From Prorocentrum cordatum (lineage: Eukaryota > Sar > Dinophyceae > Prorocentrales > Prorocentraceae), in assembly GCA_963575745.1 (NCBI GenBank), contig CAUYUJ010017909.1, positions 85,001 to 149,000 on the forward strand: 64,000 nucleotides of DNA, in the 5' to 3' direction. Shown here piece by piece: positions 41,749-51,143 of the stretch; position 1 is the stretch's first letter, and each line of letters opens with the position of its first letter. Below the pieces are notes generated by a model. It did not search any database, was not told the origin of the DNA, and was given only the letters and a program-made list of their open reading frames with translations. A program made the position numbers and the translations under genes.

Positions 41749-43330
41749 GAACATTATTACTTCTAAAGAAATATTATTGTTGAGACCCCTGGTGCGCGAC
41801 CCCCCTCCAAAACCTAGGCCGCAGCCTCATTTCCTTCATTTTCTAGCGAAAGCTTCAGAAAAGTGGATTGTCACCGGATCCGGTTGTTTTGTTGTAATCC
41901 GTTTTCCCTTGCAAAAAACACTATAAAATGACATTTCTTGTTCTAATATAATCAAATTTCAAGAATCCCTTGCAAAAAATAAGGTAAAGTGGACATTCGC
42001 GCGCGCAAGACGAAATCCTTCCAAAACCTTAGTGTTCGGAGCGATTTTAACATAAAAACATCAAAAAACCAATGGTTTTTCAACAAAAAAATGTCAAAAT
42101 CTCATCCCGCGCGCTCTTGCGGATTCGTAGGAAAACCAACACTTTTTAAACATTTCTGTCAAACGGGCTTTTGCGAGCAACTTTTTCGAACTTCTGCGAC
42201 AACGGTTGCGCACCTGCCAGGGCCATCATCCCTGTCAAATAATACCATGCGGGACACATTCGTTTTTTCTTTGCGCGCGCACGCCGTCGTCGTCGGCCGC
42301 GGGGCCCTGAATAGTAGCCACGGTCGTCCGCATGCCACGAAGTGAAGTGTCCGAACGTCATAGGGCGGGAAGCTGGGTGTGGGTGGTGGCGAAGAGTCGT
42401 TTGGATATTTGGTAGAGCTTGAATGCCCCCCCACAAAGTGGGGGTATTGCCGGTGTCGTATGAAAACCCTGGCACTGGGGAGAACACCACGCGTTCGGGT
42501 AAAATGATTGTTTTTGTTGTTGTTGTTGTTGTTGTTACTGGTGTTGAACATTATTAATTCTAAAGAATAATTATTGTTGGGCCCCCTGGTGCGCGCCCCC
42601 CCCGCCGCGCCTAGGCCGCAGCCACGTTTTCATCATTTTCGTGAGGAAGCCTCAGGTAATTCGATGTCATCCAGATCCGGTTGTTTTGTTCCCCCCCGCT
42701 TTCCCTTGCAAAAAACACTATAAAATGACATTTCTTGTTCTAATATAATCAAATTTCAAGAATCCCTTGCAAAAAATAAGGTAAAGTGGACATTCGCGCG
42801 CGCAAGACGAAATCCTTCCAAAAGCTTAGTGTTCGGAGCGATTTTAACATAAAAACATCAAAAAACCAATGGTTTTTCAACAAAAAAATGTCAAAATCTC
42901 ATCCCGCGCGCTCTTGCGGATTCGTAGGAAACCCAACACTTTTTAAACATTTCTGTCAAACGGGCTTTTGCGAGCAACTTTTTCGAACTTCTGCGACAAC
43001 GGTTGCGCACCTGCCAGGGCCATCATCCCTGTCAAATAATACCATGCGGGACACATTCGTTTTTTCTTCGCGCGCGCACGCCGAAATCTCCAAAAACCAT
43101 TGGGTTCTGTGGGTGTGTACCCCACGCCAGTGTAGTAGCCACGGTCGTCCGCACGCCACGAAGTGAAGTGTCCCAACGTCATAGGGCGGGAAGCTGGGTT
43201 TGGGTGGTCGCGAAGAGTCGTTTGGATATTTGGTAGAGCTTGTAATGCCCCCCCACGAAGTGGGGGTATTGCCTGGTGTCGTATGAAAACCCTGGCACTG
43301 GGGAGAACACTGAGCGTTCGGGCAAAATGA
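39308..43330 (+). repeat. Five tandem TTG-units, about 0.76-0.83 kb each
   Basis: Units start near 39308, 40141, 40921, 41750 and 42546. Each runs from AACATTATTA-TTCTAAAGAATAATTATTG to GAAAACCCTGGCACTGG-GAGAACA and is joined by TTG tracts of 6-24 triplets. Fixed parts are TTTTCCCTTGCAAAAAA, CTATAAAATGACATTTCTTG, GGTAAAGTGGACATTCGCGC, CCAATGGTTTTTCAA, CATTTCTGTCAAACGGGC, AGTAGCCACGGTCGTCCGC and a CCCCCAC-RAA-GTGGGGG hairpin. Units 41.0 and 42.5 kb share GTTCTGTGGGTGTGTACCCC where 39.3, 40.1 and 41.75 kb have GTCGTCGTCGGCCGCGGGGC, so unit types alternate. A 118-126-codon frame starting at GTGGACATTCGC stays open in most units; coding status unknown. Confidence 0.85.
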
Positions 43331-43560
43331 TTGTTATTGTTGTTGTTCTTGTTGTTGTTTCTGTTATTGTTTTTGTTGGTGTCGTTGTCGTTGTCGTGTT
43401 CGTTTTTTGGTTGTTTTTGGTATCGTAGTCGTTATCGTCTGTTTGATATCGTTTTGCAATGTATCAGTTTTTGTGTTGTCGTGTTTTGTTTGTTGTCGTC
43501 TTGTTGTTGTGTCCGTTTTTTGTTAGCAGTCGTTTTTTGTGTTTTTATTTTTTTTGCTGT
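43331..43560. repeat. Decayed (TTG/TTCG)n tract
   Basis: TTG triplets with ATT, CTT, TCG and TTT interruptions trail away to 43560. The 89-codon Leu/Val/Phe/Cys-rich frame in it is compositional. Confidence 0.8.
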
Positions 43561-44215
43561 CTCTTTCGTGAGTCCTAAAACGTTTTCGTTTGATCCTTGA
43601 CGTTTTCGTTCGTTCTTCCTTCCTCGTGACCTCTGGAACATCTCCTCGGACGATTCGGGAAGTCCTCGGACATTTCTGCTGACGGCCTGGTAGGGCTGTC
43701 CGCCGTCCGCCATCAGATGTTTTGTACGCTCTCGGGCGCTTTTCCGCCTCGGGATGCTTCCCGACAGCCTGCGCCCCTCCGCGAGCGTTCTGGGGGATGC
43801 TCGCCCCGTCCCGACTCGGCCGCCAGAGGCCGAGCTGTGGCCCGACGGGTGACGCCTTCGCGCCGTGGGGCAGAACACCCGACGGATGGGTCTTGGCCGT
43901 TCTCCGAGCATTTTCTCTGGGTGGAGGGCAACGGGTGAAATCTGACATGCCGCCCCGATGGATGTTCGAGGCCTGAATCCGCAAGAGTGGACTCACGAAG
44001 AGAACGAATTGTCCTTCGAGGTGCCAGCGCCCAGATGGATGCCACCCCGAGCCCTCCGCCCTACGAACACATTCTCGGGTTCTCGCCCCGCTGAGGCCTC
44101 ACGGCTGGTGCCGCCGACCCGGGAGGCCTGGGCCCTCGACGGGAGCCGGGAGGGAGGGGGCGGGCCACGGGCCCCGGGAGGGGTGGGAGTCTGGCCCGAG
44201 GGACCACCCCGGGTG
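43561..44215. other. Unassigned GC-rich stretch
   Basis: No repeat seen except inverted pieces around 43705-43780. No gene recognised. Confidence 0.35.
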
Positions 44216-44520
44216 ACCCCTTTTGGGCGTTGCGCAGTGTGGGGGGGGGTGCAGTTCGGGGGCGGGAAAGGGGGGGTGATGACTAGTAGGGGGGGGGGTG
44301 GATATCATGGCGGGGACCATGACATTTCCCGAGATCTCACGGCGCCTCTTCTTGCTTCATTACGTCCCTGGCCCCCCCGCTGGGCCGCGCACATGCTGCC
44401 GGTCATGATTTGCACCCCCCCCCTCTTGGACACCCCCCTCTTGGCCGCTCCCGAGGGACCAATCCCTGGGACCCCCTTTGGGCGTTGCGTAGTGTGTGTG
44501 GGGGGTGCAGTGGGGGCGCG
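44216..44520. repeat. TTTTGGGCGTTGCG..GGGGGTGCAG duplication with 25.9-kb repeat between
   Basis: ACCCCTTTTGGGCGTTGCGC-AGTGTGGGGG recurs at 44470 (ACCCCCTTTGGGCGTTGCGT) and weakly at 44822. Between lies a copy of 25867-25957 (44372-44460). Confidence 0.6.
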
Positions 44521-45310
44521 CAGCAAGAAAACATGTGCTTTGCGTCAGGGTACCCTGGGTTTCTTCGCTCCGCCCCCTGCGCGGTGACTTCCCGCAGCCG
44601 TTGCAGAAACTGCTGCGTTCACGGTGCTCCGGGTTTCCCCTTTGGTGCACCTCGCGCGCGGGTTTTCAATATTGGGTTTCTTGCGATGGTTTCTCGCGGC
44701 CGCGCCCGAACTGTAAGACCCTGACCTTCCAGGAGGGCAACAAGAATAGCAGCACCACGTCGACGTCCTAATTCTGGCCCCGGCAGGGTGGTATTCTGAC
44801 CTTGGACCACCCCCCCAGGGACACCCCCTTGGGAGTTGCGTAATGGGGGGGGAATAAGGGGGGGTGTTGAGGGTGGTCCGGAAAGGTACCCAAACGGTGC
44901 CTGAACGAGCCCCCTGGGGCTCCAGAGGGGCCCGAAAGGGGCACGAAAGGGGACCGTTTCTGACCTCCCCATGTATGACCCCCCCCCATTAAGCCACGCC
45001 CTACCCCTCCTTCGGGACCCCACCCCAGGACGTTTTTTGGCCGTTCCCGACTTCAAGGGAACCCTCACCTAGCCCCAGGGGTGTCAAAAACAGACTTGGG
45101 GCCCCTGGGAAGGGGTCCAGACCTCGGAGCCGCCGCGTGAAAACGGACTTCGGATGTGTGGGCCCGTCCCAGGGCGGCTGGAAAATGGACACTCCGACGT
45201 GCCACCGTAGGGGTATACGTTTCCAGCCTCAGTGGGGCAGGCGTTGCGGCTTGATACGTCCGCAGGCCGCAGAACTAGACCCCCTTTTCCCTCAATGTTT
45301 TTGGCCTCTT
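44521..45310. other. Low-complexity C/G-rich stretch with a diverged R repeat
   Basis: 44525-44710 keeps GGTACCCTGGGTTTCTTCG and TTGGGTTTCTTGCGATGGTT of the R family. The remainder is C-run and G-run rich. No gene recognised. Confidence 0.4.
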
Positions 45311-45317
45311 GACTTGG

Positions 45318-45650
45318 GTCGCCTCCCAAAGGGTTGGGGGTCCCTTTCTTGAATCGCTTCGCTCACTCCGCCGGCCCATATTGCGCGCCGTTGTCGACTG
45401 ACCGAGTTGTCTTTCGCGGTGCGGAGCTGAAGGGGCGGCGGCTGTTGCTTTATCAGGGTTTGCGTTCGGCATGTAAGACTTCTTGGTTGCCGCTGGGGGA
45501 GTCTTGAACGTGTCGCGGGCCGTCTGGACGCGTTTTGCTTATGGGGACTCTTTCGGGAGGCCTCTTGGTGGCCTCTTGGGGACTCTGAAACGCGTCGGGT
45601 CGTTGGCACTTGCTGTTCGCCTCCCAAAGGGTTGGGGGTCCCTTTCTTGC
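45318..45650. repeat. Direct repeat pair, 32 bp, about 290 bp apart
   Basis: CGCCTCCCAAAGGGTTGGGG-GTCCCTTTCTTG occurs at 45320 and 45611. CTCTTGGTGGCCTCTTGGGG (12-bp family) lies between. Confidence 0.7.
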
Positions 45651-45669
45651 TAATCAGATGTTCTCCACG

Positions 45670-45765
45670 CCAACAGCGCCGATGCGTCGCCGACGTCGTC
45701 GACGCATCGCCGATGCATGTGCGATGCACTGGCGATGCGTTGCGATGCTCCTCGCGATGTGCTCG
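45670..45765. repeat. GATGCATCGCC-type cluster
   Basis: GATGCGTCGCCGACGTCGTC and GATGCATGTGCGATGCAC units. Confidence 0.6.
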
Positions 45766-45884
45766 GGCCTCATTCGGGAGGCCCCTACGGTCAACTCGCA
45801 TAGTAAGGATGGGCAACCGTCCCAATGGTAATTAGCCCTTGCATCCTTGCCTCCTCGGTCCATCCTTGGCCACGTTCGTTGGCC

Positions 45885-45970
45885 GTGGTAGGGAGAGAGG
45901 TAAAACCGTCCCCGAAGGGGAAGGAGGAGGAGGAGGAGGAAGAGGAGGAGGAGGAGGAGGAGGAGGAGGC
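45885..45970. repeat. CCGTCCCCGAAGGGGAAGG plus (GGA)n
   Basis: GGTAGGGAGAGAGGTAAAAC-CGTCCCCGAAGGGG resembles the right part of the composite element, followed by GGA triplets. Confidence 0.6.
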
Positions 45971-46164
45971 CCCGCTCGAAGAGCTTCGAAGTGGGCGCCC
46001 CAGGCCCCCGCAGCCTCACCTGTGCCTCCCTGCTATACGGGCCGACTGCCCCCGGGCGAGGCCCTTGGGCTCCGGGGCCCGCGCCTCCCTCGTGAGGCCC
46101 TTTGGGGGGCGAGCTCCGCCTCTCCCAGAGGCACCCTCGACGCGGACAGCATCACCAAGGGCTC

Positions 46165-46318
46165 CCCCGAGGGCGCGAAGTTATTCGCGCTTCGCGCTTC
46201 GCGGTCCTCCTTCCTCCTCCCCCTCCTCCTCGTCCTCCTCTTCTCCCTTTGGGAGGGCGGCGCGAGAGCGCGAAGTTATTCGCGCTTCGCGCTTCGCGGA
46301 GCGCGAAGCGCGAAGTTG
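46165..46318. repeat. GCGCGAAGTTATTCGCGCTT duplication with palindrome
   Basis: GGCGCGAAGTTATTCGCGCT-TCGCGCTTCGCGG occurs at about 46165 and 46268. The second copy runs into its inverse GAGCGCGAAGCGCGAA, giving a 36-bp palindrome at 46281-46316. Confidence 0.8.
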
Positions 46319-46361
46319 GGAGCCCTAGTGGAGCTCCCCGGAGCAGGGCCGCACTTCAAAC

Positions 46362-46527
46362 TCACCGCCCACCAAACCACCCCACCCCAACCCGAAGGCC
46401 CCGATTTGCCCTCCATTTCCAGTTGGGGGGGTCGGGGAGCCTGGAAAACATACATACGAAGCCCGCACCCCCCCCAACCCGAAATTCGGGTCTTCGGGTT
46501 GGGTTGGGGTGGCTTGGTAGGTAGTCA
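46362..46527. mobile_element. MITE-C, copy 3, with perfect 5-bp target duplication
   Basis: Starts TCACCGCCCACCAAACCACC and ends GGTGGCTTGGTAGGTAGTCA. Flanked by CAAAC at 46357 and 46528. The interior shares CCCTCCATTTCCAGTTGGGG and AACCCGAAATTCGGGTCTTC with the 20-kb copies. 166 bp. Confidence 0.9.
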
Positions 46528-46734
46528 CAAACGGTGTTTGTCGTTTCCGTTTTGTTTTTCTTTCTTCTCCGTGCTGCCTTCGCTTCGTTTTGATTGCAAG
46601 ACAGCACGAACAAAAACAAAACGGCCCACGAGACGGGCAAACCACCGTTCAGGTCCAGCCATGCCTCGGAGGAGGAAAAGGTAGCTACATCGCTAGCCTT
46701 CGCCCGCTTCCCCCTTTTTCGCCCTCCTGGGATG

Positions 46735-46850
46735 CCCTTGTCGCCACCGCTGCAGCCTCCTCGGAATGCTGTTCAGCACGCGCCCCGGGAGAGGACCGGG
46801 GAGCAGCGGTATCGGTGCCTTTCGATTTCCCCAGTTCCGTGGCAGTTTTC
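46735..46850. repeat. Dispersed protein-like repeat, copy
   Basis: TGTCGCCACCGCTGCAGCC, CGCGCCCCGGGAGAGGACCG and GGGGAGCAGCGGTATCGGTG match 24265, 47465 and 48420. 46851-47304 is unique GC-rich DNA. Confidence 0.5.
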
Positions 46851-47305
46851 CGAACAACTGGTCTCAGAGGCCGAACGCTGTTCTCGGCCTCTGGGGGCCC
46901 TCACCGGGCCTCAGGGTGGGGTCCAAGAGACTGGAGACTCGGGCGGGTGGTAATGCGGGGTGACCCATGTGGGGGGCGAAGGAAAAGGCCCCAGAGAGGC
47001 CCCAGAGGGCCCCTTTGGGGCACCAGCAGGCTCCTACAGAGGAGCCCCGCAGGGCCCCTTTCTGGGGCCCTTTCCGCTCCGGAGGCGGGACAACGTGCTC
47101 GGCCCGAGGGAGCCCTTGCCCGGCCTCGGTGGGGGGGTCGAGCTCGGGGACGGAGCGCCTCTCGGGGGCGAAGGGTTCGAGGCGACCTCTGGGGGTCCAC
47201 GCTCTGGAGCCCATTCGTGCCGTGTGGGGTGTTTGGGTTCTGGCGCCTCCCTCGGGGGTGCCCCCCTGGCGCCTCGGCCGCCATTCGCCCCGAGAGCCTG
47301 GTCTG

Positions 47306-47455
47306 AAGTCGGGCACGTCCCGCCGACAGGAGGAGTATTCCAAAAAATAGTAATACAATAGTCTGGGGACGATTTTCGACAATGTCTTATTGTTTTTGAA
47401 TATTGTTGACTCTTTTGTTAGTTTTTTTTCCAAAATCCGCCTGTAGGAGGACACC
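47306..47455. mobile_element. MITE-A, copy with truncated right terminus
   Basis: AAGTCGGGCACGTCCCGCCG-ACAGGAGGAGTATT at the left and ATCCGCCTGTAGGAGGACAC at the right; the terminal GCCCGAC is replaced by CTAAGCC. Confidence 0.8.
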
Positions 47456-47708
47456 TAAGCCTTGTCAGGGACGCGCCCTGGGGGAGGTCCGGGGAGCAGC
47501 GGTATCAGTATCTTGCGGAGCGAGCGCGATTGGTACGGAAAGCAAGGGGGACGAAGAGACGAAGACTAGCAGCAGTCCCTGCCCATTTCGAACAGGACTC
47601 GCTGACGGCGTCGCCGCGGACGAGGCCGCCTGGCCCACAGCGGCCGCTGTCGGTTTTGGACAGCATCTGCTGTTCCGCGTTGCACCCATTCTTTTACATC
47701 TCAAACAG

Positions 47709-47923
47709 TGGCGAAGCGTCCTAGCTCGCCTATAGGCCTACCAAATAATGTTATACTAATCTTTTGTGGTCTCCATGGAATGTTCTTAGAACATTTCTGG
47801 CTGGGACCGTCTTGTTTTGACACGCTGGGCTTATGTTCTAAGAACATTGCTGTTGTTCTTAGAACATGGTTGGGGCTCTGACAACATGTCGTGGTAGGCC
47901 TCTGGGAATGCCGGGACGGTCGG
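47709..47923. mobile_element. MITE-I, copy 2
   Basis: CTCGCCTATAGGCCTACCAA..ATGTTCTTAGAACATTTCTG..CATGTCGTGGTAGGCCTCTG. Same order and flanks as 36303-36520. Confidence 0.65.
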
Positions 47924-48419
47924 CCTCTGCTCAGATGTCAGGCGCTCAATTCTTTTGGCTCCCCCCAGGCGCGCTCCAGGATGCGCTCCAGAGCATGCGC
48001 AGCGAGGACCGCGGCCCACCTTCAAGGGTGGAAAAGCCACCCCGACCCCGACAGTTCGCGTTTACCAAGCAGCCCCGGGCGTTTACGGAACAGCCCTGCC
48101 CTGCTCGATTCCTTCCATGGGTGCGTTTACCAAACGGCTTCGCTTGTCGGGGTGCTTGCTATGGGGGTGGACTTTAAATCTCTACGCCCGCCCCTCCGGA
48201 GGGGGGCTGGGGGCCGGGCAGGCAGGCCAGGGAGCAGAGGAGCGGCAGGGCAGGCATCCCCCACCGGGGGGCCTTTCGGCCGCCGCCGCGCTGGGCCGTC
48301 CGGGGGCCGCCCGGGGGGCAGGGCTCCCCTCGATGCCTCCGACTCTCTCGGAGGAGGAGAAAGTATACCCATGCCTCTCCCCTCCCCTCGCGTTCCCCTT
48401 TTTCTGGGCCGCCAGGGGA

Positions 48420-48530
48420 GGCCCTCGTCGCCACCGCGGCAGTCGCCTCGAACTCCTGGTCAGAACGCACCCCCGGGAGAGGCCCGGGGAGGTGTCGGTA
48501 CCTCTTGGTGTCCCCAGGCCGGGGCGCCGC
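48420..48530. repeat. Dispersed protein-like repeat, copy
   Basis: CTCGTCGCCACCGCGGCAG, CCTGGTCAGAACGCACCCCC, GGGAGAGGCCCGGGGAGGTG and TACCTCTTGGTGTCCCCAGG. 47938-48419 is unassigned GC-rich sequence. Confidence 0.5.
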
Positions 48531-48551
48531 CGTGCGGGCCGGGCGGCAGCC

Positions 48552-48735
48552 TGCTGGGGAGGGAGGGAGGGAGGGGAGGGGAGGGGATGGGGAGGGGAGG
48601 GGAGGAGAAGAGGGGAGGGGGGGAGAGGGAGGGAGGGAGGGAGGGAGGGGAGGGAGGGGAGGGGAGGGGAGGGGAGGGGAGGGAGGGGAGGGGGAAGAGG
48701 GAGTGGGAGAGGGAGGGAGGGAGGGAGGGAGGGAC
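48552..48735. repeat. (GGGA)n purine tract
   Basis: GGGAGGGAGGGGAGGGG throughout. Frames crossing it are artefacts. Confidence 0.95.
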
Positions 48736-48824
48736 TTCCCCAGATTCGACTTCGGACTCCGACGTGGATCCCGAGGCCTCCACGGAGGCCCACCGGCCTG
48801 CCGGGCTCTGCCGAGCCGGCTTCT

Positions 48825-48912
48825 CTCCCGGCTCGGCTGCCGATTTTTCCGCCGATCCGACGCCTTTCGATCGCCGATCCGGCTTGTCGGTTCGATTCTG
48901 GGCTCTCCTGAG
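48825..48912. repeat. CGGCTCGGCTGCCGATTT repeat, copy of 23.9 kb
   Basis: Matches the end of 23815-24040 (CTCGGCTGCCGATT, GATCCGA, CTTGTCGGTTCGATTCTGGG, CTCTCCTG). Confidence 0.6.
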
Positions 48913-48949
48913 GGGTGCAAGATCAGCCATCTGATCTGTTCGGGGGGGT

Positions 48950-49154
48950 TCGCCAGTACATCATGGGGGCCGTGTATGACCTCTGAATTCCGGCCTTTCG
49001 CGTCGACCAGCGTCGATCAGCGTCTGGGGTCGATGAGAGGTCTCGCCGAGTTCGCGTCGATTTAGCGTGGATTTAGCGCCGATTCGCGTCGCTTTAGCCT
49101 CGACTAGCAAGAGCCGACAAGATCTTACAAGAGGTTGCCATGAGTTGCCACCGA
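48950..49154. mobile_element. MITE-G, copy 2 (eroded left end)
   Basis: The right half AAGAGCCGACAAGAT..GAGTTGCCACCGA and interior AGCGTCGATCAGCGTCTGGG match 21645-21855. The left end CGCCAGTACATCATGGGGGC has drifted. Confidence 0.65.
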
Positions 49155-49285
49155 AGGGGGGGAGCTCTCGTCGCTTGTGCTGCTCCTCTGCCTGGTGATT
49201 GCGCCTCGAGGGCCTGAGTGGTCGTCTGCCTGGCTCCTGCCCGTCCACAGGGGGCAGACGCGAGCGCACCTAGCTTGTCACCCCC

Positions 49286-49323
49286 TTCTCCTCCTCCTCC
49301 TCCTCCTCCTCCTCCTCCTCCAG
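49286..49323. repeat. (CTC)n tract
   Basis: Short CTC run just upstream of the LINE reading frame. Confidence 0.9.
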
Positions 49324-49445
49324 GCGGCACGAGTTTCCTGCAAGGACCCCGCCCTTTCATATCTTAATGAAGACACACACACCTCGCTTACAGAAAATTG
49401 TTGTCTATCGGCCAACAAGGTAACACTGCCTTGCGTGGCCACCCG

Positions 49446-50672
49446 ATGAAGTTACGTTTCTTGCATTGGAATCCTCTGAGATTGAACTCTCGTGAGCGAC
49501 AGGAAGAGGTGATCTCGACCAGTGCCAAGTCGTTCCACCTGAGCTGCTTCGTGGGGACCCAAGTGCGTGCTCGTCCTGATTCGCCGCTGGAGAAGAGGAT
49601 GGTGCAGGGAGTTCTCTTGCTGGAGGCGGGCTACGGGAGAGGTGCCTACACTAACAAAAGTACTGGAGTCTCCATCACATTGACCTGTGGACTTCGGGAG
49701 CGACACATTGTCCGACATTGGTTGCCTTCTGCTAGTCTTGCTGCTCGTGGGCTGGGTGTTCGCGTGAAGAGGTCTGGCTTGGACGTCGCGGTCGTGGGCT
49801 GCTACTTCCCTCCACGACCTCGGGGACTTCAGGGTAGGCCGAACTACTTGCACACGGTAAGTAAGTTAGTTGAGTGGCTTCGTTCTATCTGTGCAGAGCT
49901 CGCCCAACACTCCAGAGTTTTTCCGATCATAAGTATCGACTTGAACGACGGCATTGGGATGGTCTTCCGTGAGGGGAACTGTGTCTACGCTAATATTCCT
50001 ACGGTGTCTGAAGATTTGGCTTCCTGTGAACATCTTCCTGGAGGTGCTGGGGAACAAGTTCGGGGCCTTATGGAGGAATACGGTCTTGTACTTCTGGGGC
50101 TTCGTAATAAGGTTGAACCCACCTGGTACGGAAATGAGAATCAAAGTAGCAGGGTCGACTACATCATAGGCACTGCAGCAGCTATAGATCTAGTTGTCTC
50201 GGGAGGGCCACTAAGGGGACTCATGAAGAAGCACCAATTCATCCCTTCCAGATATCCCAGGGATCATGTTCCGCTGCACTGCAACTTCAGGTGGGACTTG
50301 GTTCCGCCAGAAGAGAAATCGTCGGACAGGATTTTCTGGAACTTTGAGGCCATGAAGTTCTCGGAGGGGAGGGAGCTCTTCTTCTCTCAGTCGTCTGCGG
50401 CCCTGAGGGAGCGGCAGGCGGACCTTGAAAAGGCGATGAAGGAGGGCATGCCAGATAAATACTTTGAGATTTTTAACGGCATCTTGCAGGAGCACGCTGG
50501 CAGTATTTTCGGAGGTAGTCTTACGGAAGGATTGCCTGGCTACTGTGAGCAAGCTGCCGAGCGACGTGCTCTGCTGCAGCGACGCCTTCTTCTGCGCCAG
50601 GCTATCTCGGCAACCAACACGGAGGAGGAGGAGGAGGCGATCAAGGATGAGCTATGCAGACTTAGTAAATAA
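49446..50672 (+). CDS. LINE endonuclease (EEP/APE-like) fragment
   Basis: 408 codons to the TAA. Family landmarks are visible: LHWN with N9, the CYFPP strand, IDLND at 164-168 (the GDFN position, D165 and N167 kept), TWYG..SSRVDYI with D238, and PRDHVPL with D273-H274. The acidic residue normally found after the second strand (Q-E-T context) is not there: the position reads CFVGTQVRA, with G37 where Glu is expected. That may be a lineage feature or loss of activity. The domain would cleave the target strand to prime reverse transcription. Lower GC and normal codon spread set it apart from flanking repeats. The ORF continues in the same frame beyond the stop. Confidence 0.8.
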   Translation: MKLRFLHWNPLRLNSRERQEEVISTSAKSFHLSCFVGTQVRARPDSPLEKRMVQGVLLLEAGYGRGAYTNKSTGVSITLTCGLRERHIVRHWLPSASLAARGLGVRVKRSGLDVAVVGCYFPPRPRGLQGRPNYLHTVSKLVEWLRSICAELAQHSRVFPIISIDLNDGIGMVFREGNCVYANIPTVSEDLASCEHLPGGAGEQVRGLMEEYGLVLLGLRNKVEPTWYGNENQSSRVDYIIGTAAAIDLVVSGGPLRGLMKKHQFIPSRYPRDHVPLHCNFRWDLVPPEEKSSDRIFWNFEAMKFSEGRELFFSQSSAALRERQADLEKAMKEGMPDKYFEIFNGILQEHAGSIFGGSLTEGLPGYCEQAAERRALLQRRLLLRQAISATNTEEEEEAIKDELCRLSK

Positions 50673-51143
50673 TGTTCCCAACTACGGAGGAGGCAGAATC
50701 GGAGGTGGAGGAAGGAGATCACAGATGAGTTGGATGAAGCTTGGAGAACCCGCAATTTGAAAGAGGCACATCGGCTGATTAGGCTGCTCGCCTGTCGCGG
50801 CAAGGCTCCTAGAGGCAGGAATCTTCGGCATCTTCAGGGTGCTGCTCTTAGTGCTGATGAATGGCTGTCTGTATGGCGGCTCCGAGGTCCTCTGGGAGGT
50901 ATGGGGGTGGAGGAGGTGACGGAGGAGCACGTGCAGGAGACGAGGGCGACAGGTTCTAGTGGAGTATTTTCGGTGGAGGCCAAGGTGGATATGATGTCTA
51001 TTGCTAAATACCTACGACATGCACCTAAGAGGCGAGCCTGCCCTCCCTGGTCTGTGCCGGCTGAAGTTTGGGGTATGATAGCTGACCCTTTTTTTGGGCT
51101 ACGCAGTGCGAAGCTTGGTGTAGGCGCCAGCCACGATTTCTAG

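Noticed and set aside
50670-51143. Stop-codon reassignment in the LINE frame
   Set aside because: Only two stops (TAA and TAG) occur, other frames in the window use TAG and TAA as ends, and dinoflagellates use the standard code. Decay is simpler.
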